A model generated the notes under the pieces. It worked only from the letters and a program-made list of their open reading frames with translations, made no database searches and had not been told where the DNA came from. Made by a program: the position numbers and the translations under genes. Below, piece after piece: positions 8,773 through 16,898 of a DNA stretch of 64,000 nucleotides; the first letter of the stretch is position 1; the number at the start of each line of letters is the position of its first letter. This stretch comes from Sphingomonas adhaesiva (GTDB lineage: Bacteria; Pseudomonadota; Alphaproteobacteria; Sphingomonadales; Sphingomonadaceae), in NCBI RefSeq assembly GCF_036946125.1, contig NZ_JAQIJT010000002.1, positions 2,478,001 to 2,542,000 on the forward strand, in the 5' to 3' direction.

Positions 8773-8975
8773 ACGCCCCCGCCCTCGCAACCCTGCCAGC
8801 CCGGTTCGGTACTTCAACTCGTCGCCACGGTCGTCCAGCTGATGTTGTTGATGTACGTCCGCTTTCGCCCGGAAACGTCGGGGGCGTGCTGGTCGAGCGC
8901 GGAAACGACATCTGCCACGAGACCGTGCGGCTGCGGTGAAACAGGGTTGGACCGAGCTACGCCGGTGATATTCGC
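8773..8975 (+). pseudogene. Decayed IS6-family transposase, 5' part (frameshifted, internal stop)
   Basis: Reading across frames reconstructs the start of an IS6-family transposase: SPVRYFNSSP (8798-8827, one frame), VVQLMLLMYVRF (8830-8865, second frame), then PLSPGNVGGVLVERGNDICH followed by ETVRL (8859-8933, third frame). A TGA at 8937 lies where the family has Trp, followed by NRVGP...AGDIR to about 8975. IS6 enzymes typically read 'FNSSPEVIRL...VRFPLSLRNVEDLLAERGIDICHETVRLWWNRFGP'. At least two frameshifts and one stop show it is dead, and the catalytic DDE region is missing. The same 5' end recurs at 18872 in the same orientation, on the other side of the stress block. Confidence 0.72.
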
Positions 8976-9145
8976 ACCCGAAGCACGAGGCGACTCATCG
9001 ATAGACGAGTTTCCGATAGACCGCCAGCAACCTGCGCTGTTTTGATGAGCAGTTTCTTATCAATAACTTATATGAAGATAATTGTCTCGCCAATTACGAA
9101 ACTACTTTTTCCGCCACGCGCTGATGGGGCTGAGGAGTCCCGCCA
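8976..9145. promoter_or_regulatory. Upstream region of the Mn catalase gene
   Basis: The stretch 9035-9115 is much more AT-rich than its surroundings (for example cttatcaataacttatatga at 9055-9074) and probably contains the promoter. GAGGAG at about 9132-9137 is a good Shine-Dalgarno for ATG 9146. I looked for the alphaproteobacterial EcfG general-stress motif (GGAAC, about 16-17 nt, CGTT) and did not find a convincing match. Confidence 0.4.
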
Positions 9146-10105
9146 ATGTTCATGCACAACAAGCGCCTGCAATACACCGTTCGCGTTGCCGAGCCTAACC
9201 CTGCTCTCGGATCATTCATGCTCGAGCAATTCGGCGGACCGGACGGCGAGCTGGCTGCGGCGATGCGTTACTTCACGCAGGGGCTTGGCGAGGACGACCC
9301 CGGGCGCAAGGATCTGCTCATCGACATCGCTACCGAAGAACTGAGCCACCTCGAGGTGATCGGCTCGGTCGTCGCGATGCTGATGAAAGGCGCGAAGGCG
9401 CAGGTCAGCGAAGGCGCGATGACGGAAGCCGAACTGTACCTGTCGCTCAATCGGGGCGGCAACAGCCATACCCAGGCAATCCTGTACGGCGGCGGGCCGG
9501 CGCTGACCAATTCCTCCGGTGTGCCGTGGACTGCGGCGTATATCGACAGCCGCGGCGACCCGACCTGCGACCTGCGCTCGAACATCGCTGCCGAAAGCCG
9601 CGCGAAGATCGTCTACGAGCGGCTGATCAACTGTACCGACGACCCCGGGATCAAGGATGCGCTCGGTTTCCTGATGACCCGCGAGATCGCGCACCAGAAG
9701 AGCTTCGAGAAGGCGCTCTACGCGATCGAGAACAATTTCCCGCCGGGCAAGCTGCCGGGGATCGCGCCCTATGCCGATACCTACGTCAACACGTCGCAGG
9801 GCGAAGGCGACGCCGACGGACCATGGAACAGTGGCGATCAATGGGAGCGGATCGACGACGTGGCCGGAGCGATTCCGGTCGACGGTGGCGACGGCATGGC
9901 CAGCGTGCAGCTCGGCGAGGATGACATGGCCGCGTTGACCGCGCTGGCCGGGCGGACCAAATCGCAGACCGGTTCCGACCCGATAACCGGCGCCGATCTG
10001 GGGGCTGGCCCCGGTGCCGGTCGAGTGACCGACGGCGATCTCGGCGCGGCTACCGACATGGACGATGCCAAGACCCGAGCCCTCGATCCGACCGCCAGCG
10101 AGTGA
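9146..10105 (+). CDS. Manganese (non-haem) catalase
   Basis: 319-aa di-manganese catalase that disproportionates hydrogen peroxide in the cytosol. The ferritin-like four-helix core is visible: EQFGGPDGELAAAMRYFTQ carries the first metal-ligand Glu, ATEELSHLEVIG gives the EExxH-type second helix, and MTREIAHQKSFEKAL the C-terminal His/Glu helix. The family motif KLPGIAPYADTYVNTSQGEG follows. The C-terminal ~80 residues are Asp/Gly-rich, as in long Mn catalases. The start is supported by GAGGAG. It opens a block of oxidative and desiccation stress genes; the isochorismatase-like gene starts 13 nt after its stop. Confidence 0.93.
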   Translation: MFMHNKRLQYTVRVAEPNPALGSFMLEQFGGPDGELAAAMRYFTQGLGEDDPGRKDLLIDIATEELSHLEVIGSVVAMLMKGAKAQVSEGAMTEAELYLSLNRGGNSHTQAILYGGGPALTNSSGVPWTAAYIDSRGDPTCDLRSNIAAESRAKIVYERLINCTDDPGIKDALGFLMTREIAHQKSFEKALYAIENNFPPGKLPGIAPYADTYVNTSQGEGDADGPWNSGDQWERIDDVAGAIPVDGGDGMASVQLGEDDMAALTALAGRTKSQTGSDPITGADLGAGPGAGRVTDGDLGAATDMDDAKTRALDPTASE

Positions 10106-10118
10106 CGGTGCTGCCGGA

Positions 10119-10724
10119 ATGACCGACGCAGCGATCCTCATGATCGACGTGCTCAACACGTTCGATTTTGATGGTGGAGAAGCGCTGGCGGACGCCGCCG
10201 ACGGCATCGTCGCGCCGATAACCGCGCTGCGCGAGCAAGCCGTGGCAGCCGACGTTCCGGTGATCTATGTCAACGACAATTACGGGCGATGGCGCGATGA
10301 GCCGAGCCAGCTGATCGAGGAGCTTTCGAGCGAGCGGAACCGTGGCGCATCGATCGCACGAGCGCTTCGACCGGGAACCGGCGACTATTTCGTTATCAAG
10401 CCCGAGTCCTCCGGGTTCTATGCAACGACTCTGCCGGCCTTACTGCCGCGGCTCGGCGTCTCGCGATTGGTGCTCGTGGGGCTGGCGGCGGATATCTGCG
10501 TGCTCTTCACCGCCGCCGACGCGCATATGCGGGAATACGATCTGTGGGTGCCGTCTGACGCAGTGGCGGCGCAGGAGCCTGCACGCTGCCGCTGGGCAAG
10601 CGAACTCATCTCCAATGGAATGAATGCCGAGACGGCAGCCGTCGGCGACCTGTCGCTCGCTGATTGGCGAGCGCACGAGCCGCGCGTCGCTCCGGGCGGA
10701 GCGCGCATGATCAGGTCGACATAG
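10119..10724 (+). CDS. Isochorismatase-family cysteine hydrolase
   Basis: 201-aa alpha/beta cysteine hydrolase. The catalytic triad of the family is visible: Asp in the N-terminal strand ILMIDVLNTFDF, Lys in FVIKPESSGFY, and Cys in VLVGLAADICVLFTA. These enzymes hydrolyse isochorismate, nicotinamide or other amides; this one cannot be assigned more narrowly. ATG 10119 begins right at the first strand; the open frame runs upstream into the catalase end, but those residues are unlike the family. It is probably co-transcribed with the catalase. In related genomes such small hydrolases often accompany stress genes, so a repair or detoxification role is an inference. Confidence 0.87.
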   Translation: MTDAAILMIDVLNTFDFDGGEALADAADGIVAPITALREQAVAADVPVIYVNDNYGRWRDEPSQLIEELSSERNRGASIARALRPGTGDYFVIKPESSGFYATTLPALLPRLGVSRLVLVGLAADICVLFTAADAHMREYDLWVPSDAVAAQEPARCRWASELISNGMNAETAAVGDLSLADWRAHEPRVAPGGARMIRST

Positions 10725-10734
10725 GTTGTCGCGG

Positions 10735-11288
10735 ACGGCACCGACGTCTGCTGGGGTCCACCATCGTTTTGCCGGGAGCTATCGTGTCCGACGATACAGC
10801 GAACCGGGGCAGACGGAGGCAGATCCTCGATTTCAAGGTTGCCGGCGATCTGGTCGGATATTCCGATCGGCCAGGGCACGTCGCGCCCGCGACGCTCGTC
10901 GCGATCACGCCGGTGCTGACGTGCCCGGCGCCCGATGCTGGCATGCCGTCGCTGCGCGCCGCCTACGCCGCATCGGCCGCCTGCGACGAGATCTACCTTC
11001 TCAATCAGATCGCGCGTCGGCCGCATGACGGCGTCAGAGCGATTGGAGGATCTGTTTCTGGAACTGCTCGAAAGGCTGCAACTGGCCGGCTGCACGAGCG
11101 ATGCCAGCTGCCCGCTGCCACTGACGCAGGAAATCCTGGCCGACGCGCTTGGCCTCACCTCCGTCCACCTCAATCGCGTGCTTCAGAGCGCGCGGCGCGA
11201 GAACCGCCTGACGCTGCGCAATGGGGTGCTCGAACTGCTCGATCCGGAGCGTTCCCGTCACCAGGTCCGACGCGTCGCGCGGCGGTAG
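10735..11288 (+). pseudogene. Crp/Fnr-family transcriptional regulator, broken by frameshifts
   Basis: Three consecutive pieces of one Crp/Fnr regulator appear in different frames. Frame A near 10770-10808 gives GSYRVRRYSEPG (cyclic-nucleotide-binding barrel). Frame B from 10808 to about 11020 gives RRRQILDFKVAGDLVGYSDR, then HVAPATLVAITPV and EIYLLNQIAR. Frame C from 11025 gives MTASERLEDLFLELLERLQL and the helix-turn-helix LTQEILADALGLTSVHLNRV. Intact homologues read straight through these motifs. The first ~50 residues are absent. A +1 shift near 10808 and a loss of about 2 nt near 11020 explain the breaks. The last piece could still be translated alone as an 87-aa HTH peptide from ATG 11025. 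Confidence 0.72.
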
Positions 11289-11332
11289 CGGCCGGACCGC
11301 TCGCGCGGGGACGGTGCAATGGTGCCTGGCGA

Positions 11333-11605
11333 TCATTGACGAGGCATTTCGTCCGCGGAGGCTCTTCGTCGCGCGGCGCGGCTAGCGGTGAAGCATGTGC
11401 TGCAGGCCGAGATGCCCGGCTCGGCCCGCTTGCCTTTACGCAAAGCGCCGATCAGCGCGGTGTCACGCAGGGCGCCCGCGACGATCGTCTCGCTGTCCCG
11501 CTCGGGGTCGTCGAGAATGACGGCGAGCCATATATTGGCATCCCTATGACGCGCGGCATGCGCGATCTTGCGCCGGATGAACGCCCGCAAGGCGTTCCCG
11601 GCCAT
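11333..11605 (-). CDS. Hypothetical small protein (weak candidate)
   Basis: An open frame of about 90 aa from ATG 11605; the frame itself extends back to 11776. The central part, AFIRRKIAHAARHRDANIWL and ILDDPERDSETIVAGALRD, has a helical, charged and plausible protein-like composition, unlike the Arg/Pro/Ala-rich noise of most shadow frames. It matches no family I recognise and its ribosome-binding site is weak. It lies in a stretch with no better gene, between the broken Crp/Fnr gene and the DUF4142 gene. It may be a relic or not a gene at all. Confidence 0.25.
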   Translation of the reverse strand: MAGNALRAFIRRKIAHAARHRDANIWLAVILDDPERDSETIVAGALRDTALIGALRKGKRAEPGISACSTCFTASRAARRRASADEMPRQ

Positions 11606-11903
11606 GTCGCTAAACTTCGGCAGGCGCGCACCCCACATGCGCTCAGCGGCATGTCGACGTGAGGCGCCACGATGAGAAGATCGAGCATCGAGGACGTGTT
11701 TACCTTCAAGAATACATCGGAGAATTTGCCAACAATTATACTGCATGTCATGATCGAGATTAACAACATATAACATGATCTAATCTAGGTAAGGCGATTT
11801 CTTGGTAGCTTTAATGAGACCATATCGTAGCAGCTTTGTTTTCGTGGGGAGACAGCACTCGTTTCGAAGAGTCCTGCACATCACCAGGATAGGAGATTTG
11901 ACG
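11606..11903. promoter_or_regulatory. AT-rich gap upstream of the DUF4142 gene
   Basis: The segment 11695-11830 is strongly AT-rich for this genome (for example attaacaacatataacatga at 11759-11778). It probably contains the promoter for the DUF4142/MBL/DUF892 group. AGGAG at 11891-11895 is the ribosome-binding site for ATG 11904. No recognisable operator was seen. Confidence 0.4.
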
Positions 11904-12416
11904 ATGCGGTTTGCTTTGCTCACCTCCCTCACCCTGCCCGTCGTTGCCGCTGCGAAGACTCCGCCTCAGCCGCCACAGGCGAGCTCGCAGGCGGCCGGGT
12001 ATGTCGCAGCGGCCGGGCGAAGCGACCTTCACGAAATTCGGTCGAGCCAGATTGCCATGAAGAAGGCGAAATCGCCGCAGGTCCGCCGCTATGGGCAAAT
12101 GCTCGTCACCCATCATCGCGATACGACCGCAGCGACCCTCGCCGCGGCACGCAAGGCCGGTATGAGCCCGCCGCCGCCAGGACTCGATGCGGGCGCTGCC
12201 CGCTCGATCTCGGAACTGGATGGCGCCGCTCCGGCAGACCTCGACCGGGTCTATCTCCGCCAGCAGAGCCCCGCGCACCAGGCCGCCTTGTCGCTGCATC
12301 AGGCCTATGGGCGCAACGGCGACCAGGCGCCGCTCCGCGCCTCGGCAGAAGCCGCGATACCGATCGTCCAGGCGCACCTCTCCCAGGCGGAGAAACTTTG
12401 GACCAACGCGCGCTGA
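11904..12416 (+). CDS. DUF4142 domain exported protein
   Basis: 170-aa protein with a short hydrophobic N-terminus (MRFALLTSLTLPVVAAA) likely to be a signal peptide, then a ferritin-like helical DUF4142 domain: YVAAAGRSDLHEIRSSQIAM followed by KSPQVRRYGQMLVTHHRDTT, the family's typical 'S.EV..FA..MI.DH' region. DUF4142 proteins are periplasmic or exported, are common in stress-gene sets of alphaproteobacteria, and have no proven activity. The start is set by AGGAG eight nt upstream. It overlaps slightly with, or runs directly into, the MBL hydrolase gene downstream. Confidence 0.85.
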   Translation: MRFALLTSLTLPVVAAAKTPPQPPQASSQAAGYVAAAGRSDLHEIRSSQIAMKKAKSPQVRRYGQMLVTHHRDTTAATLAAARKAGMSPPPPGLDAGAARSISELDGAAPADLDRVYLRQQSPAHQAALSLHQAYGRNGDQAPLRASAEAAIPIVQAHLSQAEKLWTNAR

Positions 12417-12439
12417 TCGCGCGGGCAGCCTTGGCATCG

Positions 12440-13294
12440 ATGCGCATCCACCATCTCAACTGCGGTACCGCCTGTCCGCTCGGCGGCGCGCTCTTCGATG
12501 GACGCAGCGTGGGGCCGCTGGGGCATATCGTCTGCCACTGCCTGTTGATTGAGACGCAGGCGCACGGATTGGTACTGGTCGACACGGGCTACGGGCTGCG
12601 CGATGTCGATCATCCGCACGCGGTGCCAGGCAAACGGATCCCCATTCCTTGGCGACTGATGCTCAACATCCGTCTGCGCGAGCGCGACACCGCGCTTTTC
12701 CAGATCGAGGCGCTGGGCTTTCGCGCGGAGGACGTGCGCCACATCATCCTCACCCATCTCGATTTCGATCATGCCGGCGGGCTGGAGGATTTCCCCGAGG
12801 CGACGGTCCACGTCATGCAGCGCGAGTATGACGATGCAACGCGGCCGCAAACAGGTTTCGTCGCGCGTCATCGATGGCGCGCGCGACAATTCGACGATGT
12901 GGTGTCGTGGCGGCGCTACGGCGTGCGCGGCGAGCCATGGTTCGGGTTCGACGCGGTACGCGATCTCGACGGCCTGCCACCCGAAATCCTGCTGGTGCCT
13001 CTCCCCGGGCATACCTGGGGGCACGCCGGTGTCGCGATCCGCCGTCCCGACGGCCGCTGGCTGCTGCATGCCGGCGATGCCTATTTCTACCGCGGTGAGA
13101 TGCGCCGCGCGCACCGCCACTGCACGCCAGGCTTCCGCGCCTATCAGCGGCTGATGGAAGTCGATCGCACCAACCGCCTTTCCAACCAACACCGCCTGCG
13201 AATCCTGTCCATCGAACAGGCCGGCGCCGTCACCGTCGCCTGCGCTCACGATGCGGTGGAGCTTGAGCGCTGCCAGGCAGGGATGCCGCTGTGA
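12440..13294 (+). CDS. MBL-fold metallo-hydrolase
   Basis: 284-aa metallo-beta-lactamase-fold hydrolase. The metal-binding HxxxDH motif is in ILTHLDFDHAGGLEDF; further metal ligands are His in PLPGHTWGHAGV and Asp in LLHAGDAYFY. The N-terminus MRIHHLNCGTACPLGG is characteristic of an uncharacterised MBL subgroup and argues for ATG 12440 rather than the in-frame ATG 12398 that overlaps the preceding gene. There is no signal peptide. Related enzymes act as lactonases or thioester hydrolases; the substrate here is unknown. It lies 34 nt upstream of the DUF892 gene and probably in the same transcript. Confidence 0.88.
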   Translation: MRIHHLNCGTACPLGGALFDGRSVGPLGHIVCHCLLIETQAHGLVLVDTGYGLRDVDHPHAVPGKRIPIPWRLMLNIRLRERDTALFQIEALGFRAEDVRHIILTHLDFDHAGGLEDFPEATVHVMQREYDDATRPQTGFVARHRWRARQFDDVVSWRRYGVRGEPWFGFDAVRDLDGLPPEILLVPLPGHTWGHAGVAIRRPDGRWLLHAGDAYFYRGEMRRAHRHCTPGFRAYQRLMEVDRTNRLSNQHRLRILSIEQAGAVTVACAHDAVELERCQAGMPL

Positions 13295-13328
13295 GCCGCC
13301 GCCGTTCCCTCGACCAAGGAGAAGTTTC

Positions 13329-13847
13329 ATGACCGATCACGATCGCCGAACGTCGCTGTTCATCGACGGCCTGCGCAATGCCCATGCGATGGAGAAGCAG
13401 GCCCTCTCGATCATGACGCCGCAAGTTGCCCGGATCGTCAATTACCCGGAGGTTGCCGATCGCCTGCGCGCGCATATCGACGAGACCGAAGGGCAGATCG
13501 CACGGCTCGATGAGGTGCTGAGGGGATTCGACACGAGCGCATCCATGCTCAAGGATACGGGCCTCAGCCTGTCGGGTAGCATGGCGGCGGTGGCGCACAG
13601 CGTCGCCGGCGACGAGATCCTCAAGAACAGCTTCGCGAACTACGCATTCGAGCATTTCGAAATCGCCAGCTACAAGGCACTGATCACACTCGGAGAAGAT
13701 TGCGGGCTCGCCTCGGTATCGATGCTGCAGCAGTCGCTCGACGAGGAACTGCGCATGGCCGCGTGGATCGACGAGACATTGCCGACGGTCACGCGGCGAT
13801 ACGCCGAGCTGTACGCCGGCGAAGGCCCGGGCGAGGCCAAGGCGTAG
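13329..13847 (+). CDS. Ferritin-like DUF892 (YciE/YciF-type) protein
   Basis: 172-aa protein of the YciF/DUF892 family, four-helix ferritin-like proteins induced by stress. The N-terminus has the family signature FIDGLRNAHAMEKQALSIM. Later helices contain HIDETEGQIARLDEVL, NYAFEHFEIASYKALITLGE and SLDEELRMAAWIDETLP, with the Glu/His residues expected at a di-metal site (ExxH in FEHFE...). The start is supported by AAGGAG seven nt upstream. These proteins are regular companions of DUF4142 and Mn catalase in general-stress regulons of sphingomonads and rhizobia, and their exact activity is unproven. Confidence 0.9.
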   Translation: MTDHDRRTSLFIDGLRNAHAMEKQALSIMTPQVARIVNYPEVADRLRAHIDETEGQIARLDEVLRGFDTSASMLKDTGLSLSGSMAAVAHSVAGDEILKNSFANYAFEHFEIASYKALITLGEDCGLASVSMLQQSLDEELRMAAWIDETLPTVTRRYAELYAGEGPGEAKA

Positions 13848-13858
13848 CTGCGCACGAT

Positions 13859-16108
13859 ATGGTGAAGAAGGCAGGCAAGGCGCACGCGGCGAAATCCGGC
13901 GGTAGCCGCTCGCCGGGGGCGAGCGGCTATGTCCTGGCGCTGCGTGAGGCGCTTGCCGCCGGCCTTGAGGCGATCGGGACGTTCGAGATCGGCGATTGTC
14001 GCGTCGAGATCGCGGCGGGCGACGATTCGATGTGGGCGGTCGTTCGCCGTCCCGGCGGCGGCGGAATCGCGATCCGCGCCGGCCATGCGACCGGCGGCTT
14101 TCGCAGGATCCGCAAGCGCAAGGCTGGCGAAGGCGAGGCGCTCCATCTGGTGGCGGAAAGCGCGGCCGGTCGCCATCGCTTCAGCTTCGGGGGGAGCGGC
14201 GACGATCTCAGGCGATTGCGCGTCAGGGCGTGGGTGACGCCGACGGCCCCGCTGCTCATCCCGTTCCTTCCGCGCGATCTCTATCCGCTTGATGGCGACG
14301 ATGACCCAATGGGCGCGACGGGACGGGTGGAAGCGGCGCAGCGCGGTCCGAATACCGGACTGGTCTATCTCACGGTCGAAGAGCCGGCCTTCGGCCACGT
14401 GCTCTACGTGCAGGACCTGACGCGCCTCAACGACTATTTCCGCACGACCGAGACGTCGCCGATCGGCCGGGTCGGCGGAGAATGGCCCGAACTCGGATAT
14501 CTGCCGCCGACCCCGCCGCAGAGCGGCACGCCACCGATCAAGCCGCTGCCCGCTGGCGAAGAGACCGCGATGAGCGACGCGATCATCGTACTGCGAGATT
14601 TGGGCGCCACATCCGAACAGGAGAAGGCGCGGCAGTTCGTTCAGATGCTCGGTGAGGCCTATGCGGCGCTCGATCGCCCGCCGATCCTCTTCCGCGACTG
14701 GGTGTCGCGCGCAGAGGCAACGCTGCGCGACCTGGACCAGGCGCCAGCGGCAACCTGCACCAGCTATGGCCATCGCTACATCCGCCCCTACACCGGTGCC
14801 GAATACCCCGATTCGATGGTGCAGATGACGGTGCTCGCTGCCATCCACGATTTCGCGCGGTGGAGCAGGCAGCCGGAACCGCTCGAGGCAGCCTTCGCCG
14901 CCGGCATGGAGCGGTTCTATGACCCTGACCTCAAGACGCTGCGGCGCTATCTGCCCAACGTCGGCGAGGACAAGAATGCGGACGCCGTCGATTCCTGGTA
15001 TCTCTATCACCCGCTGCGCAATCTGGCCCATCTGGCGCTCGACGGGGAGGATTGGGCCCGTGACCTTTTTCTGCGCTCGGTCGATTACGGCATCCGCGCG
15101 GCGCATCATTTCGCCTACGACTGGCCGATCCAGTATGACGTGCGTGACTTCCGCGTCATCACGGCCAAGCGCGGTGACGAGAAGCATGGGCAGACCGATG
15201 TCGGCGGCTTCTACGCCTATGTGATGCTGCTGGGCTTCGAACTGACCGGGGAGACGCGCTTCGTCGACGAAGCGCGTGCGGCACTCGACGCCGCGATGGG
15301 AATGCGCTTCGAGCTGGAATATCAGGCGAACCTCACCGCGTGGGGCGCTGCAGCCTGTATGCGGCTATGGCGCGTCACAAACCGCGCCGAATATCGCGAG
15401 CAGGCCTATGTCTATCTCGCCAGCTTCCTGCACAATTGCGAGATCTGGGAATCGCGCATCGCCGCAGCGGCGCATTACAGCAATTTCTTTGGCACCACCG
15501 CGCTGCACGACGCGCCGTACATGGCGATGTACGAATGCTTCGACAGCTTCATGGCGTGGGAACGCTTCCTTCTCGAAAGCGGGCCGGAGCTCGATCCCGC
15601 CGCGCGGACGCTGATCGCGGAGTATGGCAAGTATGTGCTCCACCGCGCGTGGTTCTATTATCCCGATGCGCTGCCCGCCGACATCCTGGCGAGGGACATT
15701 CGCAACGGGCATATCGATCGGGCGTTATCGTTTCCTGTGGAGGATTTGTATGCCGACGGACAGGCGCCGGGGCAGGTAGGGCAGGAAATCTATGGTGCCG
15801 GCGCCGCTCTCGTGCTCGCAAGTCGCGCCTTTCACCGCGTCGACGATGCGCCGTTCCATATCTTCAGCGATCACCTGCTCGCGGCGCAGGAGACGACCGG
15901 CGATCGAGCGATCGGCCTGCAACTGACGGGTACGCGCGAGAGCGAGGCGCTGCTCGCGATCGTCCGCCGCGGGCGTCGCCGGCTACCGGCCTGCCACGTC
16001 ACCATCGGAGACGGTGAGGCGATCCGGCCGACATATGTTGGTCACGACCGGATCGAGTTCCGCTTGCCAGGTGACGCGCACGTCACGCTGAGCTGGAATT
16101 CGCCGTGA
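13859..16108 (+). CDS. Large hypothetical protein, probable alpha/alpha-toroid (six-hairpin type)
   Basis: 749 aa, soluble, no signal peptide seen. The first ~210 residues look beta-rich (TFEIGDCRVEIAAGDDSMWAVV, then the segment ending in HVLYVQDLTRLNDYF). The rest is helical with repeated aromatic Gly/Trp/Tyr-rich hairpins: YPDSMVQMTVLAAIHDFARW, ADAVDSWYLYHPLRNLAHLA, TDVGGFYAYVMLLGFELTGE, LTAWGAAACMRLWRVT, and AAAHYSNFFGTTALHDAPY. This layout, a beta-domain followed by a helical toroid, resembles glycosidases, lyases or epimerases of the six-hairpin superfamily, but I recognise no specific family and no catalytic residues. ATG 13859 follows the DUF892 stop by 11 nt. Its place in a stress block suggests a protective carbohydrate role; this is inference. 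Confidence 0.75.
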   Translation: MVKKAGKAHAAKSGGSRSPGASGYVLALREALAAGLEAIGTFEIGDCRVEIAAGDDSMWAVVRRPGGGGIAIRAGHATGGFRRIRKRKAGEGEALHLVAESAAGRHRFSFGGSGDDLRRLRVRAWVTPTAPLLIPFLPRDLYPLDGDDDPMGATGRVEAAQRGPNTGLVYLTVEEPAFGHVLYVQDLTRLNDYFRTTETSPIGRVGGEWPELGYLPPTPPQSGTPPIKPLPAGEETAMSDAIIVLRDLGATSEQEKARQFVQMLGEAYAALDRPPILFRDWVSRAEATLRDLDQAPAATCTSYGHRYIRPYTGAEYPDSMVQMTVLAAIHDFARWSRQPEPLEAAFAAGMERFYDPDLKTLRRYLPNVGEDKNADAVDSWYLYHPLRNLAHLALDGEDWARDLFLRSVDYGIRAAHHFAYDWPIQYDVRDFRVITAKRGDEKHGQTDVGGFYAYVMLLGFELTGETRFVDEARAALDAAMGMRFELEYQANLTAWGAAACMRLWRVTNRAEYREQAYVYLASFLHNCEIWESRIAAAAHYSNFFGTTALHDAPYMAMYECFDSFMAWERFLLESGPELDPAARTLIAEYGKYVLHRAWFYYPDALPADILARDIRNGHIDRALSFPVEDLYADGQAPGQVGQEIYGAGAALVLASRAFHRVDDAPFHIFSDHLLAAQETTGDRAIGLQLTGTRESEALLAIVRRGRRRLPACHVTIGDGEAIRPTYVGHDRIEFRLPGDAHVTLSWNSP

Positions 16109-16133
16109 TGCCCGAAGAACAACCGGCGACGGG

Positions 16134-16898
16134 CTAGCGATCGGCGGATCCCGGCTCGGCCATGCGACGATGCTGTTCGGCAAGCACCGACGCAGGGGTG
16201 ACATTGGCGAGCACGCCCTGCACCTTCGTCTTCCATCCGGCGAATACCGATGCCTTGCCCCGCATGACTGCGTCCCAGCCGACCTTCGCCACATCGGCGG
16301 GATCGCTCTTGTTCGGATCGGTGCCGACGGAGGTATCGAGCATCTCGCCTCGCGCAAAGAATTCGGTGTCGACCGGCCCGGGCATCAGCGTCGACAGCGT
16401 CACGCCGTCGGCATCCTTCAATTCGTTGCGCAGCGCCTCGGTGAAGCTATCCACGAACGCCTTCGTCCCGTTGTAGACCGCCTGGAACGACCCGGGAATG
16501 TAGCCGGCGACCGATCCGGTCACCAGCACCTTGCCGTCGTTGCGCGCGACCATGTCGGGTATCACCCGCTGCAGCAGGTAGATCGTGCCGGTGATGTTGG
16601 TGTCGATCACGTGCCGCCACTTCGACACCTTCTGATCGAGGAACGCGTGCCCCAATCCATGGCCGGCATTGGCGCAGAGCAGGTCGATCTGCCGTCCACC
16701 CGCCTTCTCCATCAGCGCGTCGACCCCCTCGATCGTGGAGAGATCGACCTCGATCGTCTCGGCACCCGACGGTGTCTCGTCGTCGAACGGCGTATCGGCG
16801 GCGAGCAGCAGCTCGTATCCATCAGCCGCAGCGAGCCTGGCCAGCTCCAGCCCAATCCCGCTCGATGCGCCGGTCACGATGGCGAACTTGCTTGTCAT
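16134..16898 (-). CDS. Short-chain dehydrogenase/reductase (SDR)
   Basis: 254-aa classical SDR. The coenzyme motif GASSGIG is at residues 9-15, the NAG motif is CANAGHGLGH, the catalytic Ser is in VTGSVAGYIPG, and the YxxxK pair lies in VYNGTKAFVDSF. The PG motif is LMPGPVDTEFF. Such enzymes oxidise or reduce a small alcohol or ketone with NAD(P). ATG 16898 shares its first base with the stop of the upstream Zn alcohol dehydrogenase, so the two are translationally coupled. The neighbouring dehydrogenase suggests a joint role in aldehyde or alcohol detoxification under stress. The substrate is unknown. Confidence 0.9.
   Translation of the reverse strand: MTSKFAIVTGASSGIGLELARLAAADGYELLLAADTPFDDETPSGAETIEVDLSTIEGVDALMEKAGGRQIDLLCANAGHGLGHAFLDQKVSKWRHVIDTNITGTIYLLQRVIPDMVARNDGKVLVTGSVAGYIPGSFQAVYNGTKAFVDSFTEALRNELKDADGVTLSTLMPGPVDTEFFARGEMLDTSVGTDPNKSDPADVAKVGWDAVMRGKASVFAGWKTKVQGVLANVTPASVLAEQHRRMAEPGSADR

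Noticed and set aside
10664..11662. A single 332-codon plus-strand open frame across the Crp/Fnr region
   Set aside because: Only 10808-11020 of it matches Crp/Fnr; before and after, the match moves to other frames, so the long frame is a by-product of frameshifts.
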